A stretch of DNA of 19,882 bases from CAYTRP01 sp964625145 (GCA_964625145.1 CAZVAQ010000060.1:1-19882); one strand, 5' to 3'; numbered from the stretch's first letter, positions 1-7,417 are shown. The notes: a model not told the origin generated them from the letters alone. A program made the numbers and translations.

Positions 1-1
1 G

Positions 2-55
2 GGGGGCTGCTTCTGGCGCACCATCCGGCGCTCCAAGATGCCCCCGCCGCACTAG
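2..55 (+). CDS. possible 3' end of an upstream gene (partial)
   Basis: Frame 2 is open from the window edge to a TAG at 53-55 and encodes about 17 residues ending in KMPPPH. Every codon in this stretch ends in G or C, as in the real genes of this GC-rich window, while frame 1 over the same bases has mixed third positions. The piece is too short to recognise a family. It may be non-coding, so this is only a weak suggestion that an unrelated plus-strand gene ends here. Confidence 0.3.
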   Translation, partial: GGCFWRTIRRSKMPPPH

Positions 56-78
56 GTTGGCGTTGACCGGAGATAGAG

Positions 79-109
79 TTTTCAGGCTTCTGGGCGGGCG
101 TCCTGAAAA
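79..109. repeat. inverted repeat in the leader of the redoxin gene
   Basis: TTTTCAGG at 79-86 is matched by its reverse complement CCTGAAAA at 102-109, with a 15-base G-rich spacer. It lies between the possible upstream stop at 55 and the redoxin start at 213. No T-run follows on the plus strand, so it does not look like an intrinsic terminator for that strand. It could be an operator or a leader structure, or chance. Confidence 0.3.
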
Positions 110-196
110 GGGGACGGGTCTTGCTATGGACCCCCCCAGCCCCTCTGGGTCGAGAAACCCCCTCACTACCAGCCACCATGAGATGAGCTGGAATTC

Positions 197-204
197 GGAA
201 GGAG
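197..204 (+). promoter_or_regulatory. ribosome binding site that decides the redoxin start
   Basis: GGAAGGAG lies 8 bases before the ATG at 213. This selects the start at 213 over an in-frame ATG at 57, whose extra 52 residues look non-coding and would bury the signal peptide. Confidence 0.8.
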
Positions 205-212
205 TCACAGGA

Positions 213-1085
213 ATGTTCTCCAAGATCTCGAAAGCCGCCCTGGCCCTCGCGTTCTGCGTCGGCCTCGTCACCGCAGCTTCAGCATGTGAACTCCATGCAG
301 TTTCCGCCGAGTGCGCGGATTCCGTGAAGGCCACCGTTGCCTCCGCCTCCCATGAAGGGGAGAGCGGCGGCTGCGAGAACTGCACCTGTGCTGCAGAAGC
401 GGCCGCCACCACCGCCGCTGCCACGACAGCCACCGTTGGCGGGGTCAAGATCATCCAAGCCTCAACGGCCGGCGACGCCGTCGCGGCGGTTGAAGGCGCG
501 GTAGCCAAGGAACTCGCCAAGCCCGAAGCCAGGAAGTTTGGCTACGAGAACGGCGAGAAGGTCGAGAACTTCAAGCTCGTGCATTCGCAAAGCGGCAAGG
601 AAGTGACATTGCATGAACTGGCCGGCGAGAAGGCCACTGTCGTGATCTTCTGGAACCAGAACTGCCCGTGGGTCGAAGGCGGCCCCCATGCCGCCGGTGA
701 CCGCGTGCGCCAGCTAGTCAAGGACTACGCCGACAAGGGTGTGTCCGTGATCGGCATCGACGCGGGCACGGACAAGACCGAGGCGGAGCTGCGCGAGTAC
801 ACCGCCAAGCAGCCCTTCCCGATCCTCGAGAACCGCGACAGCACGATCGCCGCACGCTTCAACGCGCAGTACACGCCCCACACGTTCGTGCTCGATTCGA
901 ACCTGGTGCTGCAGTACCAGGGCGGCTTCGACAGCGGCGCCCGCCGTGCCGAGGACGGCAATCCTGTGCCCTGGGCGCAGAACGCGCTTGATGAAGTCCT
1001 TGCCGGCTCGAAGCCCACGATGGCCGTCACCCGCGGCACGGGCTGCTCGATCAAGTGGGCCCCGGGATCCCGTCCCACCACGTGA
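213..1085 (+). CDS. exported redoxin / 1-Cys peroxiredoxin-like protein
   Basis: 290 residues. An N-terminal hydrophobic signal segment (about residues 8-24, ending AASAC) is followed by a low-complexity, Ala/Thr-rich region holding C25, C34 and a C54-E-N-C57-T-C59 cluster. A thioredoxin-fold redoxin domain runs from about residue 110 to 290. The active site reads FWNQNCPWVEGG (C151), with no second cysteine three residues on. The likely cis-proline is P222 (QYTPHTF). A late cysteine, C278 in TGCSIKW, matches the tail of AhpC/TSA-like redoxins in planctomycete-type bacteria and could be the resolving cysteine. It probably acts in the periplasm or on the envelope in peroxide or thiol redox chemistry. 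Cleavage next to C25 could be by signal peptidase I or, less typically, as a lipoprotein. It is followed by a hairpin terminator and a second thioredoxin-like gene. Confidence 0.85.
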   Translation: MFSKISKAALALAFCVGLVTAASACELHAVSAECADSVKATVASASHEGESGGCENCTCAAEAAATTAAATTATVGGVKIIQASTAGDAVAAVEGAVAKELAKPEARKFGYENGEKVENFKLVHSQSGKEVTLHELAGEKATVVIFWNQNCPWVEGGPHAAGDRVRQLVKDYADKGVSVIGIDAGTDKTEAELREYTAKQPFPILENRDSTIAARFNAQYTPHTFVLDSNLVLQYQGGFDSGARRAEDGNPVPWAQNALDEVLAGSKPTMAVTRGTGCSIKWAPGSRPTT

Positions 1086-1127
1086 TCGTTCGATGAGTCG
1101 TTTGGCCTCAATCTTGTAGTCTCCAAA

Positions 1128-1156
1128 GTCCGACCGGAAGAATCTTCCGGTCGGAC
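1128..1156 (+). terminator. intrinsic terminator after the redoxin gene
   Basis: A perfect 13-bp stem (1128-1140 pairs with 1144-1156) with a 3-base AAT loop is followed by ATTTCTTGT. It sits 42 bases after the stop at 1085 and 28 bases before the next start. It probably ends or attenuates transcription between the two redox genes. The T-tract is short, so read-through is possible. Confidence 0.75.
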
Positions 1157-1183
1157 ATTTCTTGTCTCGCAAAGGTACATCCC

Positions 1184-1825
1184 ATGAAGTCCGCCCGTCT
1201 TCTTTCCACCCTACTCCTTGCCGCCTTCCTGGCGCCTGCTGTTCACGCCGATGAGGCGACGGCAATAACGCAGCCGGCGGTTCCCGCCGCGGAAGCGAAG
1301 GAGACGTTCCCGTTCCCCAAGGAGGGCGATCCGCTCAGGATCCTGGAATTGGACGACATCAAGCAGATGGCCAAGTCCCACGACGCCGATCTGTTGGTGG
1401 TGAACTTTTGGGCGACATGGTGTGCGCCGTGCGTGGCGGAGTTGCCGTCCTTCGCCGCCGCAGACAAGGAGTTCCGCGGAAAGAATGTGCGCTTTGTCGG
1501 CCTGACGCTGGACAACTTGACCTATCCCGATTGGCCCGAGGTAGCCGCAAAGACTTTGAAGGAACGCGGGGTCAAGTACGCCAACTTTGCCGTCGATGCC
1601 GACCCGAATGAGTTCGTCCCTTGGTTTGCGGACGAGTGGGTCGGTGCCATCCCCGCCACGTTCTATTTCGACAAGGACGGCAACAAGCTCGGCCAGCGCC
1701 TGCGCGATGTCACCAGCGAGGAGCTGAAGGCGGACATCGAGAAGTACCTGCCGAAGAAGACCGCCACGGGCGAGCAATCCGGGATGCCGGCCGCCCCCGC
1801 CGAAGGCACCGCCGAGAAGAGCTGA
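1184..1825 (+). CDS. TlpA/ResA-family thiol-disulfide oxidoreductase
   Basis: 213 residues. A signal peptide covers about residues 1-22 (KSARLL then a hydrophobic stretch ending VHA), so the protein is exported. The thioredoxin-like domain carries the classic redox motif FWATWCAPC with C80 and C83, followed by VAELPSF as in TlpA, ResA and CcmG. The cis-proline is about P157 in GAIPATF. The last 20 or so residues are a Pro/Ala/Glu-rich tail. Family members reduce disulfides on exported proteins, often in cytochrome c maturation, but no cytochrome gene is in this window, so the partner is unknown. AAAGG lies about 9 bases before the ATG. It lies just downstream of another exported redoxin, from which it is separated by a terminator hairpin, so it may have its own promoter or depend on read-through. 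Confidence 0.9.
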   Translation: MKSARLLSTLLLAAFLAPAVHADEATAITQPAVPAAEAKETFPFPKEGDPLRILELDDIKQMAKSHDADLLVVNFWATWCAPCVAELPSFAAADKEFRGKNVRFVGLTLDNLTYPDWPEVAAKTLKERGVKYANFAVDADPNEFVPWFADEWVGAIPATFYFDKDGNKLGQRLRDVTSEELKADIEKYLPKKTATGEQSGMPAAPAEGTAEKS

Positions 1826-2024
1826 AGCTCACCCCCCCCACACCCAAGCGCCGTACCACATGGTCCACGCAACCGCACCATCCCGGGCGCGGCGATGCGC
1901 GACTGTGCGCCCAGCCACGCTTGAGCCACATCAGCCACCAAGCCTACTGGGGTGATGGCCTTTTCGGTTGAGTTGATAGGGAACCGTCACCTACCCGAAT
2001 CGGTGGTCATACATCGATTTCGCC

Positions 2025-2750
2025 ATGCGATTGTTCCGGGGAGACACGACTATCAGAGGCGCGTTCACACTCATCGAATTGTTGATCGTCGTGGCGATCA
2101 TCGCCATACTTGCTGCAATCGCCGTTCCGAACTTCCTGGAGGCACAGGTGCGGGCAAAGGTCTCGCGCGCACAGAACGACCTGCGGACGTTGGCCCTGGG
2201 GTTGGAGCACTATCGCATCGACAACAACGACTATCCCTACATCCAGGCGGACAATGGCCCGGCTGAATGGCAGATGCCTGTCGGGTATCCGCTGAACTCC
2301 GAGGCCCGCGCCGGTGGATTGACGACTCCCGTGGCCTACATCGCCAACGCGCTTCGCGACCCATTCGAGATGGAGAGCGACACCGGCTCGGGGACCGCCC
2401 CGGTTGGCAAAACGTGGCTCTATTACGAGCGCCTCGGGTGGGGTTTCGACGGATCGGGGAATCGATGGAACGACAACGGCACGGGAACACGCGCCGTGCG
2501 CGTCACGGTTGACGGCAACGGCACGCTGCTCGGCACGGCACCGGATTTCAACACGACCGACCCGAACCTGATCCCGACGCGTTACACGCTCTTCAGCGTC
2601 GGCCCCTCGAAGTCCCATCGTGTGTACAACGAAGACGGCAGCATCCTCGTGCGGTCGCGCTGGAGCATCTACAATCGCTACGACCCCACCAACGGAACCA
2701 TCAGCCAAGGCTGCGTCCTGCGGTTCCCCGATGGGCTGAGTTTTCCGTAA
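2025..2750 (+). CDS. GspG-like type II pseudopilin with prepilin N-terminus
   Basis: 241 residues. A short basic leader precedes AFTLIELLIVV and a single hydrophobic helix (about residues 14-37), with the key Glu at +5 (E18), then PNFLEAQ. This is the type IV prepilin / type II secretion cleavage and methylation signal. The residue at -1 is Ala (A13) rather than the usual Gly, a variant I recall as frequent in planctomycete-like and Lentisphaera-like genomes. A coiled helix with DNNDYP follows, as in GspG. The C-terminal globular part ends with YDPTNGT and RFPDG, close to tails of the multicopy pseudopilin-like proteins of these phyla. No secretin, ATPase or prepilin peptidase is nearby, so it is an orphan minor pilin or cell-surface protein using machinery encoded elsewhere. 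There is no good Shine-Dalgarno sequence before the ATG. Confidence 0.85.
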   Translation: MRLFRGDTTIRGAFTLIELLIVVAIIAILAAIAVPNFLEAQVRAKVSRAQNDLRTLALGLEHYRIDNNDYPYIQADNGPAEWQMPVGYPLNSEARAGGLTTPVAYIANALRDPFEMESDTGSGTAPVGKTWLYYERLGWGFDGSGNRWNDNGTGTRAVRVTVDGNGTLLGTAPDFNTTDPNLIPTRYTLFSVGPSKSHRVYNEDGSILVRSRWSIYNRYDPTNGTISQGCVLRFPDGLSFP

Positions 2751-2851
2751 GCGAATAAACGCACATCGCACTTCATGCATCGATGGCATTCAGCAGAATG
2801 CTATTCGGCCCAATACAAGATCGTGCATCGAGCGAGCGCTCCCACTACTCG

Positions 2852-2870
2852 CACGGGCAGGATGCCCATG
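2852..2870. repeat. REP-like short palindrome
   Basis: GGGCA (2855-2859) and TGCCC (2863-2867) form a hairpin around GGA, extended by CA/TG beyond one C-A mismatch. It lies between the pseudopilin stop and nusB. Similar GGGCAGGATGCCC palindromes are, from memory, interspersed in some planctomycete-type and cyanobacterial genomes. This has not been searched. Confidence 0.5.
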
Positions 2871-2890
2871 CTCCCTTCCCACCCGCCCAC

Positions 2891-2918
2891 TTCATCCTTC
2901 ATCCTTCATCCTTCATCC
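2891..2918. repeat. heptamer tandem repeat, 4 x TTCATCC
   Basis: Four perfect copies of TTCATCC stand head to tail at 2891-2918 and decay into TTCTTCC. The array overlaps the 3' end of nusB, which is on the complementary strand. The nusB stop codon (2906-2908) and its last three codons (Asp-Glu-Gly) are made of repeat units. A 7-base period guarantees a stop in at least one register, because GGATGAA contains TGA. This is the pattern of short tandemly repeated repetitive (STRR) sequences. Confidence 0.85.
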
Positions 2919-3361
2919 TTCTTCCTTCTGCCCTTTCCCTCCGGCACCTTTTCGGGTGCGTCGCGGCGCAGCACGCGATCCAGGACGGCGTTGAGGAACT
3001 TGCCGGAATCGTCGTCGCCGTAGCGCTTGGCGAGCTCGATGTATTCATTGATGGTGGCCTTGGCGGGGATGTCCTCGAAGTAGAGGATCTCCGTGGCGGC
3101 CAGGCGCAGGAGGGCGTAGTCCACCGGCGGCAGGCGTTCAATGCTCCACTTGTGCAGCGAAGCCTCCAAGGCCTCGGTGATGGCGTCGGCATTGGCCTCC
3201 TCGACGGTGAGGAGGCGCTGGGAGAAGTCATCCTGCGCCAGCGCAGCCTCGCTGGCGACCGCCCCATGGCGCTGGGTGGCCTCGATGCGGTCGAGACCGG
3301 TGAAATGTCGGGAAAAGAGGACCTGAAAAGCGGCCTCGCGCGAGCGGCGGCGTTGACTCAT
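2906..3361 (-). CDS. nusB: transcription antitermination factor NusB
   Basis: 151 residues, close to the usual NusB length (about 140-150). It opens with the RRRSREAAFQVLF helix typical of NusB. The signature second half is present: IERLPPVDYALLRLAATEILYFEDIPAKATINEYIELAKRYG, broken here into recognisable parts (LPPVDYALLRLA, then INEYIELAKRY, then GKFLNAVLDRVLR). NusB binds the boxA RNA with NusE (ribosomal protein S10) and promotes rRNA antitermination in the cytoplasm. The last residues (KGRRKKDEG) are a basic tail partly encoded by the TTCATCC repeat array that also supplies the stop codon. It is divergent from the hybrid kinase. No strong ribosome binding site is visible before the ATG at 3361. 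Its usual partner ribH is not in this window on the upstream side. Confidence 0.93.
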   Translation of the reverse strand: MSQRRRSREAAFQVLFSRHFTGLDRIEATQRHGAVASEAALAQDDFSQRLLTVEEANADAITEALEASLHKWSIERLPPVDYALLRLAATEILYFEDIPAKATINEYIELAKRYGDDDSGKFLNAVLDRVLRRDAPEKVPEGKGRRKKDEG

Positions 3362-3542
3362 GGGGATCTCGGGGTGGGATGGTCGGGGTGCTCAAACAGG
3401 GCCGGCGGGCGGGCGGAACCGGCAATCAAGGGCCGGTGGCCTTGACGGCGCGACAGGAGCCCGCCATTGTCCGGCCGCGCGGCGCAACCGAACACAACAT
3501 CGACACGCCCTCTTTGCCGCCGGACCGAAAGGGGATGCACCC
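3362..3542. promoter_or_regulatory. divergent intergenic gap between nusB and the hybrid kinase
   Basis: This 181-base gap separates two divergent genes and must hold both promoters. I see no confident -35/-10 pair. At its right end GAAAGGGG (3527-3534) lies 8 bases before the TTG at 3543 and is the ribosome binding site of the kinase gene. The plus-strand frame stays open through the gap from an ATG at 3360, but that stretch translates to low-complexity Gly/Arg sequence unlike a protein domain. Confidence 0.5.
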
Positions 3543-4769
3543 TTGGAGAAGCCCTCCAGTTCCGCGGGGACACCGATTGAAGAGCCGATCACGCTGCCCC
3601 CCTTGGCGGATCAGAAGGATCTGGCCGAGCGCATGGCCGTCGCCGAGCGTCTGGCCCGTACCATCTCCCATGACCTGAACAACGTCTTTCAATCGCTGCT
3701 GGTGAACCTGCAGTTCGCCGAAAACGGCGCCCACGGAATGCCATCCGTGGTGTCCGACATTCGCGACGCGCAGCAAACGACAGAGCGCGCCCTGGCCTTG
3801 GCCAAGCAGCTCAAGCTCTTCACGCGCTCCCACTCGCTCTCCCTGATGGAGATCGACCTGACGCGATGGCTGGAGCGCCACCGCGAGCACTTGTCCCGCC
3901 GCGTTGGCCATGTCCTGGCCATCGGCGTGCGCCCCTCGCCCCTGCGCTGCATCGCAAAGGCCGATGGCGTGGCCCTGCTGGAGATCGTCGAGCGGCTGGT
4001 GGACAATGCCCTGGATGCAATGCCCGAAGGCGGGACCGTGCTGCTGTCGACGGCCCATGTCGAGATCCCCGAGGACTATCGCCGGGAGCATCCCTATCAC
4101 CCGCCCGAGAAGATGGTAATGATGGAAGTGCGCGACACCGGGCCTGGGATGGAGCCGGAAGTGGCGCGCCATGCCTTTGAGCCGTACTATTCGCAGCGCC
4201 GGGATTCGCGCGACGCGGGCTACGGACTCGCCTTTGTCCATGCAGCCGTCCGCAAGATGGGCGGCATGGCAGAGATCATCTCCTCGCCGGGCAATGGCAC
4301 CAGCGTCCGCCTGTTCTTTCAGGCGGGCAGCGAGTCCGGCATCGAGGACGACCGGCCGGAATCCACCGAGGAAGAGGTGGAAGTGGAAGGCATCCCGCCG
4401 ACGCGCGGGATCCTGATCGTGGAGTCCGATCCGATCGTCCGCGAAGTGGCCGCGCGGTGCTTGGCCCGGGAAGGCTATCCCACTTTCGAGGCCACCGATG
4501 GGGATGCGGCCATCGAGATTTACCAGCGCAACGCGGACGCCATCGCCCTGGTCGTGCTGGAGTTCGCATTGCCCAAGCGCAGCGGCCTGGAAGTGCAAGC
4601 CGCCATTCGCGCCATCTCGCCACAACAGCGCTTCCTCTTCTCCAGCAGCTTCAACAGCGACCTGCGCATCGATGCCATCGCGGAGGATCCGAAGATCCAA
4701 CTCATCCCCAAGCCTTTCACCCGTGCGGACTTGCTCAACACCGTGGAACTGATGATCGGGCGGCCTTGA
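3543..4769 (+). CDS. soluble hybrid histidine kinase with degenerate receiver domain
   Basis: 408 residues from a TTG start, chosen because GAAAGGGG lies 8 bases upstream. There is no membrane segment and no PAS domain, so it is cytoplasmic and its input is unknown. The H-box is ISHDLNN with H43, giving a HisKA dimerisation helix at about 28-95. The ATPase domain has its N-box at LVDNALDAMPEG (N155), its G1 box at VRDTGPGM (D198), its F box at FEPYYSQ, and a G2 box that reads AGYGLAF rather than GTGLGLS. An acidic linker (about 267-283) leads to a receiver domain at about 288-405. In the receiver the phospho-acceptor position reads VVLEFALP (E340) instead of Asp, and the acidic pair reads IVESDP. 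The conserved Ser and Lys (FSSS, PKP with K390) remain. The receiver may be locked in an active-like state. It overlaps a possible start of the next gene (TGATG at 4767-4771). Confidence 0.85.
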   Translation: MEKPSSSAGTPIEEPITLPPLADQKDLAERMAVAERLARTISHDLNNVFQSLLVNLQFAENGAHGMPSVVSDIRDAQQTTERALALAKQLKLFTRSHSLSLMEIDLTRWLERHREHLSRRVGHVLAIGVRPSPLRCIAKADGVALLEIVERLVDNALDAMPEGGTVLLSTAHVEIPEDYRREHPYHPPEKMVMMEVRDTGPGMEPEVARHAFEPYYSQRRDSRDAGYGLAFVHAAVRKMGGMAEIISSPGNGTSVRLFFQAGSESGIEDDRPESTEEEVEVEGIPPTRGILIVESDPIVREVAARCLAREGYPTFEATDGDAAIEIYQRNADAIALVVLEFALPKRSGLEVQAAIRAISPQQRFLFSSSFNSDLRIDAIAEDPKIQLIPKPFTRADLLNTVELMIGRP

Positions 4770-4831
4770 TGGCGAAGCCTGTCGCGGCACTCAACCAGCA
4801 GACGACACCAATCCGGGAGAACCACATACCG

Positions 4832-6013
4832 ATGCCTACCAATGCCCTCGACTCCGTGGCCGCCTCGGCATTTGCGATCCAGGATTGGATCGTGGCGCGG
4901 CGGCGCATGATCCACGAGAATCCCGAGCTCGCTTTCCACGAGGAGAAGACATCAGCCCTCGTCGAGAAGGAGCTTCGTTCGCTTGGCTACCAAAACATCA
5001 CAACGCGGCTGAACGGCAACTGGGGACTCTGCGCGGAACTGCTGGGCAGGGATCGTGAGCGGTGCATTGCCCTGCGCGCGGACATGGATGCATTGCCCAT
5101 CCAGGAGGAATGGGACCTCCCCTTCCGCTCAAAGAACCCCGGAGTGGCCCACTTGTGCGGGCATGATGCCCACACGTCCATGCTGCTCGGTGCCGCGCGG
5201 ATCCTGAAGGAACGCGAGGCAGAGCTCCCCTGCACCGTGCGCCTGTTCTTCCAGGGCGCGGAGGAATGCATCCCCGGCGGCGCCCGCGACTTTGTGGAGG
5301 CGGGGATGCTCGAAGGCGTCGACGAGATCTACGGCCTGCACGTCGATCCCCTCGAAGACACCGGCACACTGCACACGTGTGTCGGCCCCATGATGGCCGG
5401 CGTCGGCAACTTCAACATCACGCTCAGGGGCCGCGGTGGCCATGCCGCCGCCCCGCACATGTCCAATGACGTCGTGCTCGCCGCGTCCCATGTGGTCGTG
5501 GCGCTGCAGCAGATCATCTCCCGCCGATTGCGGCCCACGATCCCCGGCGTCGTCAGCGTCACGCGCATCAATGGCGGCACCGCCAGCAACGTCATCCCGG
5601 AAGTGGTGACGCTGGAGGGAACCTATCGCAGCTACGACGCGGACATGCACACTTTCTACCCCGACGCCATCCGGGAGATCGCCACGCTCACCGCGCAGGC
5701 CTTCGGATGCACGGCCGAAGTCGCCATCACGGAAGGATACCCCGTGTTGGTCAATCACGCCGACGCGGTGAAGCGCATGTGGGCCGTTGGCAGGGAAGTG
5801 ATGAATGGCGAGATGCACGAGGCCGAACCACGCATGGGCGCGGAAGACTTCGCCGTCTATGGCGGCATCGTCCCGGCATGCTTCGCGTATCTGGGCGTTG
5901 CGCATCCGGCCGACAACGAACGATTCAACGTGCACCACCCGCGCTTCCATTTGGACGAAGACGCTTTGTGGCGCGGCAGCGCAGTCCTCGCGACGCTTGC
6001 CTTGAGCGCGTAG
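4832..6013 (+). CDS. M20D-family amidohydrolase (N-acyl amino acid / IAA-conjugate type)
   Basis: 393 residues from the ATG at 4832, which has GGGAGA about 11 bases upstream. An in-frame ATG at 4769 overlaps the kinase stop as TGATG and would add 21 residues, so translational coupling is possible. The protein starts RRRMIHENPEL, as in hippuricase and amidohydrolase families. The binuclear metal site is complete: LRADMDALPI, HLCGHDAHT (C109, H111), QGAEE (E144-E145), GLH (H170) and a C-terminal NVHHPRFHLDED. The bacterial dimerisation subdomain lies between about residues 185 and 300 (FNITLRGRGGHAAAPH). It is a cytoplasmic hydrolase of N-acyl amino acids or amide conjugates. Its exact substrate cannot be told from sequence. 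It ends only 6 bases from the convergent HTTM gene. Confidence 0.93.
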   Translation: MPTNALDSVAASAFAIQDWIVARRRMIHENPELAFHEEKTSALVEKELRSLGYQNITTRLNGNWGLCAELLGRDRERCIALRADMDALPIQEEWDLPFRSKNPGVAHLCGHDAHTSMLLGAARILKEREAELPCTVRLFFQGAEECIPGGARDFVEAGMLEGVDEIYGLHVDPLEDTGTLHTCVGPMMAGVGNFNITLRGRGGHAAAPHMSNDVVLAASHVVVALQQIISRRLRPTIPGVVSVTRINGGTASNVIPEVVTLEGTYRSYDADMHTFYPDAIREIATLTAQAFGCTAEVAITEGYPVLVNHADAVKRMWAVGREVMNGEMHEAEPRMGAEDFAVYGGIVPACFAYLGVAHPADNERFNVHHPRFHLDEDALWRGSAVLATLALSA

Positions 6014-6019
6014 CCAGTC

Positions 6020-7417
6020 CTACTCCTCCTCCAACTGCGGCGGGGGGCGGTTTTCCCAGTAGCGTATCGGTGAGCGCTCGAATGGCATGATCCAATCTGC
6101 ATGCCACAGGTTGCGCGGTTCGGCCGCCAGGTCCACGGTTGGATCGATCAAGAGTTGCGGCTGGTGGTGATTGAGCTGCGACTTCACATTTGCGAAGACT
6201 TGCACCGGCTTGCCAAGGCGCGCTTCCTCCTCCGCCGCGAGGATGTGCGCCATCTGCAACACCATGTCCGGCCGGCCGAGGACCTGGCGCACCTGGCGGC
6301 GATGCAACAGCGACTCCGCCTTGATGACCTCCATGTGGCTCATGTCACGCGTCTGGACCAGGAAGTAGCCCTCCGACACCTTGCTGCGCAGCTTCATCCG
6401 CCACGCGAAGCGATGGCCTTCCTCTGTCCAGGCAACATCGCCCGGATACAGGTGGTGGCGCAGCGGCAGGAACAATTGCAGCAGCACATAGGGCACAAGG
6501 ATCGCCGGAATTACAAAGGCCGACGGCCGATGCACCACCGTCGGAATCGTGAATCGTGGAAGCCGCAGGATCGTGCGTGGCCATGAAGGCGGCAGGAACA
6601 AGCTCGTCGCCGCAAGACTCAGCCACGGGAAGATGCCGATGTGGAAGAGGTACTTGTTCGAGAGGTGGAACGCGACGAGGACGAGGAACATGGCCAGGCG
6701 CGTGCGTTTCCACAGCAGGAACGGCACGGCCAGCAGGTCGATCAGGAAGCCGGACCATGACAGGAAATGCGCCGCTCCATCCCATGAGAGAAGCTTGATC
6801 GCCAGCGGCTTCGCATTGTTGTAGATAACCCACGTGCGCACCGGTTCCGCATCGATCAGCCAGTCACGGTTGATCTTGGCAACGGCGCCAAAGAAGTACA
6901 CGCACCCCATCTGAAACCGCAGGACCCACAAGCCCCAACGCGGCATGACTCCATTGTTCGACGAGCGAAACACCAAGGCATCGCACGACCAATACCGGTG
7001 CGCCGGGACCAGGCACAGCAGGAATCCATAGAGCACCACAAGGTACATGTGGTTCAGGTATTCGACCTGGTCCAGCAGGAACCAATAGCCAACCGTTAGG
7101 AAGAAGACCGGCGCCGCAAGCCGGTACAAGAACCCGATCGCCAGAAGGAACGCACTAAACCCGATCGCCAGGAACAGCAGGAGCATCAGCTCCGGCTCCA
7201 GCACCCGTACCCATCCAAAGCCATAATAGTGGAACTGATAATCCGACACGGTGGAAAAGCGCAGCAGATACCCCCGGGTCAGATGGCGCACCACCTGGTA
7301 GGCAAGCACGAACCCGAACAGCATGCGAAACACCGCCACGGACGCGGGGTCGACGGGTTCATTGAACCACAGCGCCAAACGTCGCAGGTTGCTGATGGGA
7401 GGTAATCTCTCACTCAT
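6020..7417 (-). CDS. HTTM-domain membrane protein, vitamin K-dependent gamma-carboxylase homologue
   Basis: 465 residues from the ATG at 7417, which has GGTGA 6 bases upstream (in-frame TTG 7429 and GTG 7426 are alternatives). The protein has several membrane helices between about residues 25 and 325 and a soluble C-terminal domain. Segments match the gamma-carboxylase family as I recall it: QVEYLNHMYLVVLYGF, then QMGCVYFFGAVAKINRDW (K181 aligns with the catalytic Lys in KKLDADW of human GGCX), then FHLSNKYLFHIGIFPWLSLAATSLF, then LFLPLRHHLYPGDVAWTEEGHRFAWRMK. GGCX-type enzymes convert Glu to gamma-carboxy-Glu using vitamin K hydroquinone. Bacterial members carry the same domain but their substrates are mostly unknown. 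It lies 45 bases downstream of an ABC exporter on the same strand, probably in one operon. Confidence 0.85.
   Translation of the reverse strand: MSERLPPISNLRRLALWFNEPVDPASVAVFRMLFGFVLAYQVVRHLTRGYLLRFSTVSDYQFHYYGFGWVRVLEPELMLLLFLAIGFSAFLLAIGFLYRLAAPVFFLTVGYWFLLDQVEYLNHMYLVVLYGFLLCLVPAHRYWSCDALVFRSSNNGVMPRWGLWVLRFQMGCVYFFGAVAKINRDWLIDAEPVRTWVIYNNAKPLAIKLLSWDGAAHFLSWSGFLIDLLAVPFLLWKRTRLAMFLVLVAFHLSNKYLFHIGIFPWLSLAATSLFLPPSWPRTILRLPRFTIPTVVHRPSAFVIPAILVPYVLLQLFLPLRHHLYPGDVAWTEEGHRFAWRMKLRSKVSEGYFLVQTRDMSHMEVIKAESLLHRRQVRQVLGRPDMVLQMAHILAAEEEARLGKPVQVFANVKSQLNHHQPQLLIDPTVDLAAEPRNLWHADWIMPFERSPIRYWENRPPPQLEEE

Noticed and set aside
1885..1912. GGGCGC/GCGCCC inverted repeat after the TlpA-type gene
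   Set aside because: It is a 6-bp stem with a 16-base loop and no T-run, too weak to call a terminator.
3426..4790. 454-residue open frame antisense to the hybrid kinase
   Set aside because: It mirrors the real kinase gene and has no domain. Long antisense frames are expected in GC-rich DNA with G/C third positions.
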